Shown here: positions 17,244-27,160 of the stretch, one piece after another
Position numbering within the stretch: position 1 is the stretch's first letter
Layout: every line of letters starts with the position of its first letter
Assembly: GCA_023263995.1 (NCBI GenBank)
Contig: JALQTQ010000011.1
Location: 1-32,717, forward strand
Reading direction: 5' to 3'
Source of the DNA: Akkermansiaceae bacterium
GTDB taxonomy: Bacteria > Verrucomicrobiota > Verrucomicrobiia > Verrucomicrobiales > Akkermansiaceae
DNA length: 32,717 nt
Notes under the pieces: model-generated
Database searches by the model: none
What the model was told of the DNA's origin: nothing
What the model saw: the letters and a program-made list of their open reading frames with translations, nothing else
Made by a program: the position numbers and the translations under genes

Positions 17244-19115
17244 TCACAAGGGCCAGATGACCGGGATGAGCAGGGAGGCGACCACCCACAAGATCAGGGC
17301 CAAGGGAAGCCCCGCCCGAAAAAAGTCCCCGAATTGGTATCCCCCCGCCCCATAGACGAAGGTATTGGTCTGATAGCCGATGGGGGTGGCGAAGCTCGCG
17401 GAAGACCCGAACATTACGGCAGCGATAAAGGGCTTTGCATCCACTCCGAGTTGCAGGCTGACAATGATCACCAGCGGAGTCAGGAGCGCCGCCACCGCGT
17501 TGTTGCTCACCATCTCGGTAAGGATGGCGGCCAAAAGATAAAAGAGGGCGACGAGAATGCGGGGATCCACGTCCCCGGCCGCATCGACCACCACCCGGGC
17601 CAGCAGGTCGGCGAGCCCGGAATACTGCAAGGCCTGCCCGAGGCCCAACATCCCGATGATGAGAAAGAGGACCTTCCATTCCACAGACTGATAGGCCTCG
17701 ACCGGGTCGATGCACCCGGTGATGAGAACAAAAAAGGCCGCACAAAGTGCCACTTGGACGATGGGAATCGGGGGAATGACTTGGATTCCGGAAAGCAAAC
17801 TGGAGATCATGAAAGCGAGAATGGCAAGGATGGCCAAGGGAGCCTTCTTCTCCCGGATCGCGATCTCCTTGGGCTCGCTCAGATTGACAAAGTGCTTGAG
17901 GTCGAAGAGCTGCTGCATTCGTCGAGCCGGCCCCTGCACCAGCAGAGTGTCACCAAAGGCCAGCTTCACGTCCTCAAATCGCTCCTGCAAATTGCGCCCG
18001 CGACGATGCACCGCGACGATGAGGACACCGTACCGCTGCCGGAAGTTCAGCTCTTTCAGGCTCTTACCAGCCAGGGTCGAATCGGGTCCGATGATGCCTT
18101 CCATCATCACCGCCGACTCCGTGCGCACATCCTCCAGGCCCAGTTGATCCGGGTTCCCCTGGGTGATGCCATCCTTGTCCGCCAAACCCATGAGGTCTCC
18201 CAGGCGCCCCTTGATGATGATTTCGTCCCCCTGTTCAAAAACCACCTCGTCCAGCCCCCCTTTCACCCGCTGACCGTCCCTCACCACATCGATGACCCGG
18301 GCCTTTTTCATTTTCTTGAGCGACGAATCGAGAAAGTTCACCCCGATCAGGGGAGACTGCCGTGAGACATAGGCGCGGGTGATGAATTCACGGGAGTCCT
18401 TGCTATCGATCAGAGAGGCCAAGGTCACCCGGTCGGGCAGCAGCCTCTTCCCCAGGGTGAGCAGGTAGACAAAGGTGACAACCACGAAGACAATCCCGAG
18501 CGGGGTGACGTCGAAAAAGCCAAAGGCATACTCCGGATCATAAGCTGCCGCGATTCCCGAAGCGACCAAGTTGGTCGAGGTCCCGATAATGGTCACGGTG
18601 CCTCCCACGATGGCGGCGTAGGAAAGCGGAATAAGGAAGCGGGAGGCCCGCCAGTCTTTACGACGGCAGATCCCGAGCACGATGGGCAGAAAGATCACCA
18701 CTACCGGTGTGTTGTTCATGAAGCCCGAGAGGCCTGCCACGATCACCACCATCACCACCAACATGCGAGTCTGACTGGTCGCCGCCGTTCGCTCAAACCA
18801 ATGACCCAGCGACTCGATTACCCCGGTGCGCTCCAAGGCCGCGCTGAGGATGAACATGCACGCCACCGTGATTGGAGCCGGATGAGAGAAGACCCGCAGG
18901 GCATCGGCATTAAAGACCCGCAGGGCCCTCGCCAGGGCCGCCCCTTCCAGATCAGCCGACGGTGTCGGCACCGCAATGGGCAGGACCCCGAGCAGAACGC
19001 ACACGATGAGCGCGCCCAGCGCGATCACCTCCGGCGAGGCCCATTCACGGATGAAGCCCGCGAATACCATCAGAACCAAAAGACCCAGCGCAATCTGTTG
19101 CCATGTTTCGACCAT
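17244..19115 (-). CDS. SLC13-family permease with TrkA-C (RCK_C) domains
   Basis: 623 aa. Hydrophobic N- and C-halves ('[16 protein letters not shown]', '[20 protein letters not shown]', '[18 protein letters not shown]', '[14 protein letters not shown]') flank two soluble TrkA-C-like segments. Confidence 0.9.
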   Translation of the reverse strand: MVETWQQIALGLLVLMVFAGFIREWASPEVIALGALIVCVLLGVLPIAVPTPSADLEGAALARALRVFNADALRVFSHPAPITVACMFILSAALERTGVIESLGHWFERTAATSQTRMLVVMVVIVAGLSGFMNNTPVVVIFLPIVLGICRRKDWRASRFLIPLSYAAIVGGTVTIIGTSTNLVASGIAAAYDPEYAFGFFDVTPLGIVFVVVTFVYLLTLGKRLLPDRVTLASLIDSKDSREFITRAYVSRQSPLIGVNFLDSSLKKMKKARVIDVVRDGQRVKGGLDEVVFEQGDEIIIKGRLGDLMGLADKDGITQGNPDQLGLEDVRTESAVMMEGIIGPDSTLAGKSLKELNFRQRYGVLIVAVHRRGRNLQERFEDVKLAFGDTLLVQGPARRMQQLFDLKHFVNLSEPKEIAIREKKAPLAILAILAFMISSLLSGIQVIPPIPIVQVALCAAFFVLITGCIDPVEAYQSVEWKVLFLIIGMLGLGQALQYSGLADLLARVVVDAAGDVDPRILVALFYLLAAILTEMVSNNAVAALLTPLVIIVSLQLGVDAKPFIAAVMFGSSASFATPIGYQTNTFVYGAGGYQFGDFFRAGLPLALILWVVASLLIPVIWPL

Positions 19116-19171
19116 CGGTGCACCTCGATTGTGACTCGCCAGGACGCGACGGGAAACCTTAAATCGTCTCG

Positions 19172-19687
19172 GTGCTCAATCCTCATCTCCCCGATGCCCC
19201 GCCCGACCTCGATCCGGGGCACACCCGGCCGCACCGTCGGGACTGTGGCCCTCTCTTCCATCGCGCCTGCCTCGAACTCGCCCAGTCCTTCTGGAGACAA
19301 GGCAAGCCGGCCCAAGCCATTCTCCAACTCAACAAAGCGGCCTTCGTCCCCACCTTGGCCGCGCCCTACCCTGCTCTCGTCTGGTTTCTGATTCACCGGA
19401 AACCCGACCTCTTCCTCGGCAATCCAGTCCGCCATTTCCAACATCTCGCCTCCCGCATGTCGGGAGAACATGCCTCCCTGCGAACCTGGCGGGCCTGGGC
19501 GTGCTTCCATCTGGCGCGGGCCATCCTCCCGACCATCGACTTCCCCCGGGACGAAGAACAAATCGCCCGCGAAAAGCTCGTTATCCCCGATCTCGCCACC
19601 GTCGAGAAAAATCTGCCCGCCTGCGACGCATCCCGCTTGTCGGACGCCCAAGCCCTCGTTAAGAACCACCACCAGCAGCGCCCATAG
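19172..19687 (+). CDS. Hypothetical protein (helical, TPR-like composition)
   Basis: 171 aa: 'FHRACLELAQSFWRQGKPAQAILQLNKAAFV'. Divergent from the SLC13 gene. Its stop lies inside the following tRNA. Confidence 0.6.
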   Translation: MLNPHLPDAPPDLDPGHTRPHRRDCGPLFHRACLELAQSFWRQGKPAQAILQLNKAAFVPTLAAPYPALVWFLIHRKPDLFLGNPVRHFQHLASRMSGEHASLRTWRAWACFHLARAILPTIDFPRDEEQIAREKLVIPDLATVEKNLPACDASRLSDAQALVKNHHQQRP

Positions 19688-19754
19688 CTCAACTGGATAG
19701 AGCATCGCACTTCTAATGCGGGGGTTTCAGGTTCGAGTCCTGATGGGCGTGCCA
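19678..19754 (+). tRNA. tRNA-Arg (anticodon UCU), CCA encoded
   Basis: GCGCCCATAGCTCAACTGGATAGAGCATCGCACTTCTAATGCGGGGGTTTCAGGTTCGAGTCCTGATGGGCGTG+CCA. Acceptor GCGCCCA/TGGGCGT, anticodon loop CTTCTAA. Confidence 0.95.
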
Positions 19755-19765
19755 CTTTCCTCCCC

Positions 19766-20335
19766 ATGTTTATCGTTTTCGAAGGCATCGACGGCACCGG
19801 CAAATCGACGCAAGTGCGTCTTCTCGCCGATGCCCTTCGCCAACGGGAAAAAGAGGTCGTCACCTCGAAAGAGCCAACCGACGGCCCCGTGGGCACGAGG
19901 CTCCGACAATCGGCCGAAAAGGGCCGGTTATCCCCACAGGACGAACTTGATCTCTTCCACCAAGATCGCCGCGACCACGTGCAATCGCTCATTGTGCCCG
20001 CCCTCGAACGCGGTGCCACCGTCATCGTCGACCGTTATTTCTTTTCCACCATGGCCTACCAAGGGGCACGCGGATTCGACCCCGCCGAAATCCGGGCCAT
20101 CAATGAACAATTCGCCCCGCGGCCTGACCACGTCTTCCTGCTTGTGCTGGAACCCGACGTGGCTCTTGACCGCATCGGCATCCGGGATGGGAAAGCCAAC
20201 GCCTTCGAGCACAAAGAAGCCCTGCAAAAGTGCCACGACATCTTCGCCTCGCTCGACGATGACTTTATCCATCGCATCGACGCCAGCCGCTCGCCCGCCC
20301 AGGTCCACGCCGAGATCCTCTCGTTCTTGGCTTGA
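19766..20335 (+). CDS. tmk: Thymidylate kinase
   Basis: 189 aa: P-loop 'FIVFEGIDGTGKSTQVRLLADAL', 'SKEPTDGPVGTRLR', 'VIVDRYFFSTMAYQGA'. Confidence 0.94.
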   Translation: MFIVFEGIDGTGKSTQVRLLADALRQREKEVVTSKEPTDGPVGTRLRQSAEKGRLSPQDELDLFHQDRRDHVQSLIVPALERGATVIVDRYFFSTMAYQGARGFDPAEIRAINEQFAPRPDHVFLLVLEPDVALDRIGIRDGKANAFEHKEALQKCHDIFASLDDDFIHRIDASRSPAQVHAEILSFLA

Positions 20336-20362
20336 TTCCGGCCCCTCCGCCGCCCTAGCCGG

Positions 20363-21874
20363 TCACGCCTTGCCGTAATGCTTCAGGATGGTCGCGACCA
20401 GGCCATCGAGGTCGTGTTGTTCCGACTCGATCGCCGGAGCAGCGCAATTTAAGCGGAAGGTCTTCGCGGTCACCGGCCCGATGCAGGCCGCCTCACAGCT
20501 CTCCGGCCAAGGGATTCCCATCTTGAAGAAACTCTCAACCGTCGAACCACTCGTGAAGGTGATCAGGTCGGCCCCCTCTTCCCTCAACTGCCTTGCCGCC
20601 CCCGTCGGATCACCGGTTTCGGGCACGGTGCGGTAAGCGAGACAAGTATCGACGATCGCGCCCTGTTCGGTGAGTCCATCAAAGATGACATCGCGGGTTT
20701 CCTCAGCCTTTACCCAGAGAATCTTCTGGTGCTCGATGCTTTCCTTCTGAAAGGCATCCAGCAGCCCTTCGGCCACAAAGCGGTCCGGGAGCAAATCAAC
20801 CGCAAAGTGATAGTCCCGGATTTTGTCTCGGGTGCTTGGTCCGATCGCGGCAATACGGCATCCCCCGAGGCTGCGGGCGTCCTCGTAGGTCGCGTAGAAG
20901 GCATCGAAGAACCGCTCCACCCCGTTCGGGCTGGTGAACACGAGCCAATCGTAGGTATGCGCATGGGCCACCGAATCGGCAAAATCCCTTTTGTCCGCTG
21001 GTGCTTCGATCCGGATGGTGGGCAACTCGATGACGTCGGCTCCGAGTTGCCGGAGTCTCCGGCTCAGCCCGCCGGCCTGCTGGCGGGTCCGTGTGACGAC
21101 GATCCGCTTCCCGAAAAGCGGGCGGGTCTCGAACCAATTGATCTTGTCGCGTTCGCGGACCACATCACCGATCACCGCGACGGCGGGCGATTGGAAGTTC
21201 TGCTCCTCCACGATATCCGCGATCGTGGCGAGGGTGCCCTGCACGGTGCGGTGCTTTCCGGTGGTCGCCCATCGAGTCAGGGCAATCGGAGTGTCCTCCA
21301 TGGCTCCGCCTTTCAGAAACTCCTCGCAGATGCCCCGCAGGCGGGACACCCCCATGACAAAGACCTTGGTCCCAGGAGTCTTCGCGAGCTGGTCAAAGTC
21401 GAGTGAAGTCTCCCCTTTGGTGGGATCCTCGTGCCCGGTGAAGATGGTCAACTGCGAACAATGGTCGCGATGAGTGACCGGAATCCCGGCGTAGGCCGGA
21501 CCCGCAATGGTCGAGGAAATCCCCGGAACAATTTCGAAAAGCACTCCGGCCTCAGCGAGCTCCGCCGCCTCCTCGCCTCCCCGTCCGAAAATCATGGGGT
21601 CCCCGCCCTTCAGCCGGGTCACCGTTTTTCCCTGCAGCGTCTTTTCGACGATGATGGCATTGATTTGGTCCTGGGGGATGGCGTGGTCGGCGGCCCGCTT
21701 GCCGGCGAAGATCAACTCACAGCCCTTCTTGGTCCAACCGACCAATTCGGCACTGGAAAGAGCATCGTAGACCAAAACGTCGCAGGTCTCGATGCATTCC
21801 TTCGCCTTCAACGTCACCAAGCCGGGATCACCCGGCCCCGCTCCCACCAAATAACATATTCCCTGCTTGCTCAT
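20363..21874 (-). CDS. cobA/hemD: Fused uroporphyrinogen-III C-methyltransferase / uroporphyrinogen-III synthase
   Basis: Start ATG 21874: MSKQGICYLVGAGPGDPGLVTLKAKECIETCDVLVYDAL, 'TRLKGGDPMIFGRGGEEAAEL' (CobA), then 'GKRIVVTRTRQQAGGLSRRLRQLGADVIELPTIRI...VFTSPNGVERFFDAF' (HemD). Confidence 0.93.
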   Translation of the reverse strand: MSKQGICYLVGAGPGDPGLVTLKAKECIETCDVLVYDALSSAELVGWTKKGCELIFAGKRAADHAIPQDQINAIIVEKTLQGKTVTRLKGGDPMIFGRGGEEAAELAEAGVLFEIVPGISSTIAGPAYAGIPVTHRDHCSQLTIFTGHEDPTKGETSLDFDQLAKTPGTKVFVMGVSRLRGICEEFLKGGAMEDTPIALTRWATTGKHRTVQGTLATIADIVEEQNFQSPAVAVIGDVVRERDKINWFETRPLFGKRIVVTRTRQQAGGLSRRLRQLGADVIELPTIRIEAPADKRDFADSVAHAHTYDWLVFTSPNGVERFFDAFYATYEDARSLGGCRIAAIGPSTRDKIRDYHFAVDLLPDRFVAEGLLDAFQKESIEHQKILWVKAEETRDVIFDGLTEQGAIVDTCLAYRTVPETGDPTGAARQLREEGADLITFTSGSTVESFFKMGIPWPESCEAACIGPVTAKTFRLNCAAPAIESEQHDLDGLVATILKHYGKA

Positions 21875-22791
21875 TTCAGATTTTGAAAAAGTTGTCGGGC
21901 CACCTCGAGGGGCACCACGCCCCCCGCTTCGGCCTTCCGCGGCATACCTTGACCATCGGGAAAAACCCGTGCACCCATTTCCAGATGCTCCCCGGTCAGT
22001 TTCGACCAGACCCCGATCGGGGTGGAACATCCCGCATCAAGCAGTCGCAGAAACTCCCGCTCCGCGCTGACCCGGTTCCAGGTCACCCCATGGTTGATGA
22101 CATCGATGATCTGCCCGGTCTCCTCGTCCCCACGGCGGATCTCAAGACCCACCGCTCCCTGGCCAGCCGCCGGGAAGAATTCCCCTTCCGGCAGGGAGTC
22201 CACAAAAAGCGGATGGCGATTGATTTCAAACATCCCCTCGACCGGATAACCCAGCCGTCGCAACCCGGCCTCGGCCAGGATGATCCCATCGTATTCGGGA
22301 TCGATAGCCGCTTTCTCCAGACGGGTGGGCACATTGCCCCGCAGATCCACCACCCTCGTCCCCGGACGCAAAAACTGGACCTGACGTGCGCGCCGCACCG
22401 AACTGGTTCCGACGCGTGATCCCTTGCTCACCTCGGCCCAAGGAATTTTGCCGATCCAGGCATCGGCCACCGGGGCCCGCTCGAGAACCGACCGCAATTG
22501 AAAAGGCTCCTCGAGGACCGTCGGAAGATCCTTGAGCGAATGCACCGCGACATCAATCCCGCCTTGCTCCAGCGCCACTTCAAGTTCTTTGATGAACACT
22601 CCTTTGTCCCAGACACCCTCGGCCTTGGCCACCTCATTCAAGGCCACGTCGGTTCGCCGGTCACCGGTTGTCTTAATGATGACTCGCTCCACCTGCAGAT
22701 CGGGAAAGGCCGAGGTCAGCGCTGCCTCCGTCATTTCGGCCTGCTTCAATGCGAGAGCACTCCCGCGCGTTCCCAGTCTCAATGTCTTCAT
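21871..22791 (-). CDS. hemC: Hydroxymethylbilane synthase (porphobilinogen deaminase)
   Basis: 306 aa: 'LRLGTRGSALALKQAE', 'VAVHSLKDLPT', 'RVGTSSVRRARQVQ', 'LRGNVPTRLEK', 'AAGQGAVGLEIR', 'LLDAGCSTPIGVW'. Confidence 0.97.
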   Translation of the reverse strand: MKTLRLGTRGSALALKQAEMTEAALTSAFPDLQVERVIIKTTGDRRTDVALNEVAKAEGVWDKGVFIKELEVALEQGGIDVAVHSLKDLPTVLEEPFQLRSVLERAPVADAWIGKIPWAEVSKGSRVGTSSVRRARQVQFLRPGTRVVDLRGNVPTRLEKAAIDPEYDGIILAEAGLRRLGYPVEGMFEINRHPLFVDSLPEGEFFPAAGQGAVGLEIRRGDEETGQIIDVINHGVTWNRVSAEREFLRLLDAGCSTPIGVWSKLTGEHLEMGARVFPDGQGMPRKAEAGGVVPLEVARQLFQNLK

Positions 22792-23810
22792 GATTCTTCA
22801 GTCACTCCGGGCAGGTGGGCCTTGTCGACCTCTTCCCGGATAATGGTTTCGCACACCCGCAATTGCTCCTCCCGGCGTTTCCTCGCCTGATCGGCCATTT
22901 CCTGCAAGGTATCAATGTCGTAAAGATAAACTTCCTCGATCTCCCCCACCCGGGGATCAATATCGCGCGGCACCGCGATGTCGATCATGATGAGAGGACG
23001 GTATTTCCGCTTCCTACGAACTGCCTCGACGTGCCCCGGTTTGACCACAAAGTGAGGAGCCCCGGTCGCCGCGATCACCACATCGAGATGCGCCAACTCT
23101 TCTTCCCACCCGTCAAAGGGAATGGCCCGACCGTCGATTTCCTCGGCCAGATCGACCGCCTTATCGAACGAGCGGTTGGTCACCAAAACCGAGGAGGCTC
23201 CGCGCGATTGCAGGGCGCGAGCGGTCTTGCGGCTCATCTCTCCGGCCCCGATGACCATGACCGAACTGCCTTTGAGTTGCCCGAAAACTTTCTCAGCCAG
23301 CTCCACCGAGGCACCGGCCACCGAGGTCGCCCCTTCCTGAATCCGGGTCTGGGTTCGCACCTTTTTTCCCACCCCGAAGGCCCGCTGGAAAAGCTTATTC
23401 AGCACCGTCTTTGTGGCACCTCCTTCGAGCGAACGCTTGTAGGCCTGTTTGACCTGCCCGAAGATTTCAGTCTCTCCCAAAACCATGGAATTCATCCCGC
23501 TGGCCACCCGGCAAAGATGCTCGGCGGCTTCGCGGGCCTCAAAATGATAAAACACCCCCTCCCGGTTACCGTCATACCCCCGCTGCTCACAAATCCAGTT
23601 CTCCAACTCGGTGACTCCACTTCCGCCGTTGACCACCGCATAATACTCCGTCCGGTTGCAAGTTGAGAGGATCACCCCCTCCCGCACGTCCGCAGCCGCC
23701 AGCAGAGATTCCGTCTCACGGTCGAGTCCGGCCTCCGACAAAGCAAAGATCTCCCGCACCCCGACCGGAGCGGTTTCATGATTCAGTCCCAGACAAATCA
23801 ACTTCATCAC
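22788..23810 (-). CDS. hemA: Glutamyl-tRNA reductase
   Basis: 340 aa: 'GLNHETAPVGVRE', 'LSTCNRTEYYAV', 'GMNSMVLGETEIFGQVKQAYK', 'VMVIGAGEMSRKTARALQSRGASSVLVTNRS'. Confidence 0.96.
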   Translation of the reverse strand: MMKLICLGLNHETAPVGVREIFALSEAGLDRETESLLAAADVREGVILSTCNRTEYYAVVNGGSGVTELENWICEQRGYDGNREGVFYHFEAREAAEHLCRVASGMNSMVLGETEIFGQVKQAYKRSLEGGATKTVLNKLFQRAFGVGKKVRTQTRIQEGATSVAGASVELAEKVFGQLKGSSVMVIGAGEMSRKTARALQSRGASSVLVTNRSFDKAVDLAEEIDGRAIPFDGWEEELAHLDVVIAATGAPHFVVKPGHVEAVRRKRKYRPLIMIDIAVPRDIDPRVGEIEEVYLYDIDTLQEMADQARKRREEQLRVCETIIREEVDKAHLPGVTEES

Positions 23811-24571
23811 AGCTTCGCAAAGACCATCAATGAGAGTCCGAAAAGCGCGGTCAGCCCGATGGCGAGACTTCTTCCCGGCATCCCCCGCACAAAGTAAATA
23901 CCCAGCAACACGGCATAGAGCACCCAGGTCACAGTGGCCACCAGCAGGTGCAGATTCATATTACGGCCCGACATCAGGAGGCCCGCCACGATACCTGCCG
24001 TGAGGATCACCCATCCCACCACCGCGATTCGCGCCATCGCCTCGACCAGTCGGCGGATCGACGGCATCCCGTGCACCAAGCCACCCCCAAACTTGTGGGA
24101 CTTGAGTCGGTAGTTCAGCACGAAAAACATGACTCCGGCCACCGCCGCAAGCGCGAGGGCACCGTAGGACAAAACGGAAAACGAGGTGTGCACCTCTCGC
24201 CACGGATCAACCGAGGCCGCTGCCACCACCTCGGTCTCGAAAGCTCCCGGTACGAGAGCCACGGCTTGCAACACCACCACCAGAGGAGCGGTGAAAACCC
24301 CGAGCAAGGAAAGCCGATAGGCCGTCCCCGTGACGAGATAGAAGAGGGTGAGCGACCACGCGAGGAAGAGACAAACCTCGCCGAGATCGCCGAGGGGGCA
24401 CTGTCCGCGCATTTCCCCGCGCCACCCGAGCGCCATCAATTGTGCTCCAAAGACGCCAACCATCCACCAAACGCCCGCCCGCCCGGACCGTTCTCCGCGC
24501 ATGGCCAAAAATCCCCACCCCCCTCCTGCCAGAGCCAGGAGTGTCGCGATGACCAGCCAGCCAATTCCCAT
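23807..24571 (-). CDS. CcsA/HemX-like cytochrome c assembly membrane protein
   Basis: Start probably ATG 24571 (MGIGWLVIATLLALAGG). Polytopic protein with 'WREVHTSFSVLSYGALALAAVAGVMFFV', typical of the CcsA/ResC family, upstream of hemA. Confidence 0.82.
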   Translation of the reverse strand: MGIGWLVIATLLALAGGGWGFLAMRGERSGRAGVWWMVGVFGAQLMALGWRGEMRGQCPLGDLGEVCLFLAWSLTLFYLVTGTAYRLSLLGVFTAPLVVVLQAVALVPGAFETEVVAAASVDPWREVHTSFSVLSYGALALAAVAGVMFFVLNYRLKSHKFGGGLVHGMPSIRRLVEAMARIAVVGWVILTAGIVAGLLMSGRNMNLHLLVATVTWVLYAVLLGIYFVRGMPGRSLAIGLTALFGLSLMVFAKL

Positions 24572-24668
24572 TTCCCTTAAGTGACTCTCATCCTCCGCCC
24601 ATGCAAGCGCGGAAGAAGGCATTTCAACTCACGCCGCCCGGGATCACCACCCGCACTGGCCAAACGGA

Positions 24669-25190
24669 TCACACCGCATCACCCTCAAAATCAACCCCAT
24701 CGACCCCATCTGCCCCGTCAAAATCCACTTCGCGCACCCGCTTTTGATCACGCAGTATCTCGACTTGCTTGCGCAGCTTTTCCCGGATTTCCACCCCACC
24801 ACGCACCGCAAGGATGCTGACTTCCGGAAGCGAGCGGTCGGAGGTCTGCATGATGATGTGAGAGAGGCCAAAAAGTCGCAACCAGAACGGTTTTTCGAGG
24901 CGGGTGTCCTTGACCCGATAAAGCTCCACCTCGTTGATCTTCTGATTCAGAATCCCCTCGTAAATCCGGATGCGCTCGCTCGTCAGTTCGAACACCTTCA
25001 ACTTGGTCCCGAGATAAAGCCAACCGCCATAGGACAACGGCGCGCACATCCCCCAAGCCACCCACCCCCGCCAAGTGAGAGCCCCGATGAGGATCAAGAT
25101 CAAAAGGAGCGCGGAAGCCGCTAGGGGCCAAAAGTTAACAATTTGATGGGAACGCCCTTTCCAGACGATCTTTTCTTCCCCGGAAGCCAT
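24669..25190 (-). CDS. Bacterial PH (bPH2/YdbS-like) domain membrane protein
   Basis: Two TM helices, then 'LGTKLKVFELTSERIRIYEGILNQKINEVELYRVKDTRLEKPFWLRLFGLSHIIMQTSDRSLPEVSILAV'. Confidence 0.85.
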   Translation of the reverse strand: MASGEEKIVWKGRSHQIVNFWPLAASALLLILILIGALTWRGWVAWGMCAPLSYGGWLYLGTKLKVFELTSERIRIYEGILNQKINEVELYRVKDTRLEKPFWLRLFGLSHIIMQTSDRSLPEVSILAVRGGVEIREKLRKQVEILRDQKRVREVDFDGADGVDGVDFEGDAV

Positions 25191-25243
25191 GCCCCGAAAG
25201 TGACCGCAAGGCCCAGAGACCGCAAGAGCAGAAAGGGGAGAAG

Positions 25244-25975
25244 CTACCCCGCCAGATCTTCGAGGGCCCGACGGATCAAAACTTGGTGACCCTTGACTCG
25301 CCTCTCCAAAGGCAGGCTGCTCGGGGTCTCAAAGGTCAAAGAAAGCGGGCACCCGGCTCGCGCCAGGTAGATGGCCTCAGGCCAACCGTCCGGAAGGTCA
25401 GGATGTTCGGAATGAAAAATCCATCCTGGTCCGGTCACTTCGTGATCGTCGATGACCGAGGCGGGTTCGGGCGGGAAATACGGGGCCACCGCTTCCATCA
25501 ATCGTTCGCGCTCCGGGGCTTCCACTCCCAGGTTGATCTCGTAGTAGTAGAAGCCGGAGCTTTCCCAATCTTCGTGCAGCGAAAGAAAGACCGAGGGTAA
25601 CCGTTGCTTCCTCAACCAAGAAATGTGGGCGCAGACCTCGGGGGTCTGGCAGCGTTTGTAGTCCCGGTTCTGATCGATGCCCCGGCTGTTTTCCCGGGTC
25701 CCCGCCGCCAAACCGGTCGGGTTGAGGACCGGACAAATCATCCAGTGAAAGCGGTCGTCGAAAAATCGCGCCTGCATCAGCTCCAGAAGAGCCTGGGGCC
25801 CTGCGGGCTCATCGCCATGCATTCCGGAGGAAAGATAAATGGCCAGCTTCCCCTCCCCGCCACGAACCGAGGCCGGAAGGGCATACCCCTCGACCTCGGC
25901 AAAGACCTCGCTGTCAAACCCGCAGGCAGCGGCGGCAGCGCTCCAATCGCGGAGAAAGGCCCGGCAATCCATCAT
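25244..25975 (-). CDS. M14-family (zinc carboxypeptidase / succinylglutamate desuccinylase-like) metallohydrolase
   Basis: 'YLSSGMHGDEPAGPQALLELM', 'CPVLNPTGLAAGTRENSRGIDQNRDYKRCQTPEV', 'LSLHEDWESSGFYYYE', 'SLTFETPSSLPLERRV'. Confidence 0.85.
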   Translation of the reverse strand: MMDCRAFLRDWSAAAAACGFDSEVFAEVEGYALPASVRGGEGKLAIYLSSGMHGDEPAGPQALLELMQARFFDDRFHWMICPVLNPTGLAAGTRENSRGIDQNRDYKRCQTPEVCAHISWLRKQRLPSVFLSLHEDWESSGFYYYEINLGVEAPERERLMEAVAPYFPPEPASVIDDHEVTGPGWIFHSEHPDLPDGWPEAIYLARAGCPLSLTFETPSSLPLERRVKGHQVLIRRALEDLAG

Positions 25976-27024
25976 TGCTTAACCGGCAAGTAGGGCCAAT
26001 CGGGAGTCCCCTTGGGCTGGGGGGCCACCGGGGTCTTGCCCAAGCCGAAGTCGCTGGCTTTGAGTCCCCGTTCCTTCCAGATCCCGCCATCCTTGCCACT
26101 CCAGAATCCGTAAAAACTAGGGTAGAAGGGATCAACGAAATCGACCTTTGCCTCAACGGGCACTTCCAAATCGAGGAGGTGATAGCTGGCATTGACGATG
26201 AGACGGCGCAGGTCTTCACTCAGGAAATCCACCGAGGCCCCCATTGTCGTGCAAAAAGAACGCCCCTCGGTCTTGCCATCGGGCGATTCGTAGGTGTGCA
26301 ACCAAGCCAGTGGCATCATTGGATCATTCTTTCCTCCCTCCACCGGCTTTGACTTGGGATCGAGCGTCTCGGTCACCGCCCCGCGTAAAAGAATGGTGTC
26401 GGCGTCGGTGAGATGGCGAACCCCGTAAACGTCACTGGGACCGAAGACGTCCTCGACCGACCGAAGGACCGGGTGCTTCTCCTGGCCTTTTTCAATGACC
26501 CCACGCGCTCCTTGGCGCTTGTGCCCGCCGTGGTGATTGACCCATTTCTCGCCCAGCACCTTGAGCCCCCACTCGCCCGCCCCGATGTGACCGATCTTCC
26601 CGCCGCCGTTGAAGGCATGAGTCGCAGTGCGAAAGCCCACCACCGGCTTGCCGGCATCAAGGAAGGCTCCCAGGTGCTTCACGGTCTCGGGGGTGTAAGC
26701 CCGGAAACGGGTCCCGATAATCATCAGGTCAGCGGAGTCGAGCTTTTCCCACCCGATGATCCCGGCCCCGTTGTTGGGGTCGATGTAGCTCCCGTCCTGA
26801 CTCCAAGCAAACAGAACCGTGGTGTCAAAGCCGTGGTGATGTGACAGGATCTTGGCCAGCATCGGCATGCTTTCCTCGGTGCGATACTCCTCGTCCCCGG
26901 ACACGAGAACAACGTGCTTCCCTTTCCCCGGCCCCTCCTTGCCTTTGAACTCCAACCACTTTTCTTGGGCTCCCGCGACCAAAGGACTGGCGCAAGCTAC
27001 GATTATTCCTAAAATTCGTTTCAT
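25972..27024 (-). CDS. ThuA-like domain secreted protein
   Basis: Signal peptide MKRILGIIVACASPLVAGAQEKW. 'GKHVVLVSGDEEYRTEESMPMLAKILSHHHGFDTTVLFAW...VGFRTATHAF' has ThuA/GATase-like character. Confidence 0.75.
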   Translation of the reverse strand: MKRILGIIVACASPLVAGAQEKWLEFKGKEGPGKGKHVVLVSGDEEYRTEESMPMLAKILSHHHGFDTTVLFAWSQDGSYIDPNNGAGIIGWEKLDSADLMIIGTRFRAYTPETVKHLGAFLDAGKPVVGFRTATHAFNGGGKIGHIGAGEWGLKVLGEKWVNHHGGHKRQGARGVIEKGQEKHPVLRSVEDVFGPSDVYGVRHLTDADTILLRGAVTETLDPKSKPVEGGKNDPMMPLAWLHTYESPDGKTEGRSFCTTMGASVDFLSEDLRRLIVNASYHLLDLEVPVEAKVDFVDPFYPSFYGFWSGKDGGIWKERGLKASDFGLGKTPVAPQPKGTPDWPYLPVKQ

Positions 27025-27160
27025 CCCCGTCACTAAATCGCGTTCTGGGCGACCTGAAAAGGACGAAAGATCCCGTCCCCTCCCCGCCGACTGCCGCCCA
27101 CTCCCTCTCGCTGATTGAAAATGGCATTTGCATTTTGAGCCAGCCACCTAGTCTTGTCCG

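Noticed and set aside
17157-18365. 402-aa plus-strand ORF
   Set aside because: Antisense to the SLC13 permease. Charged, low-complexity composition with no domain; an artefact of GC-rich codon bias.
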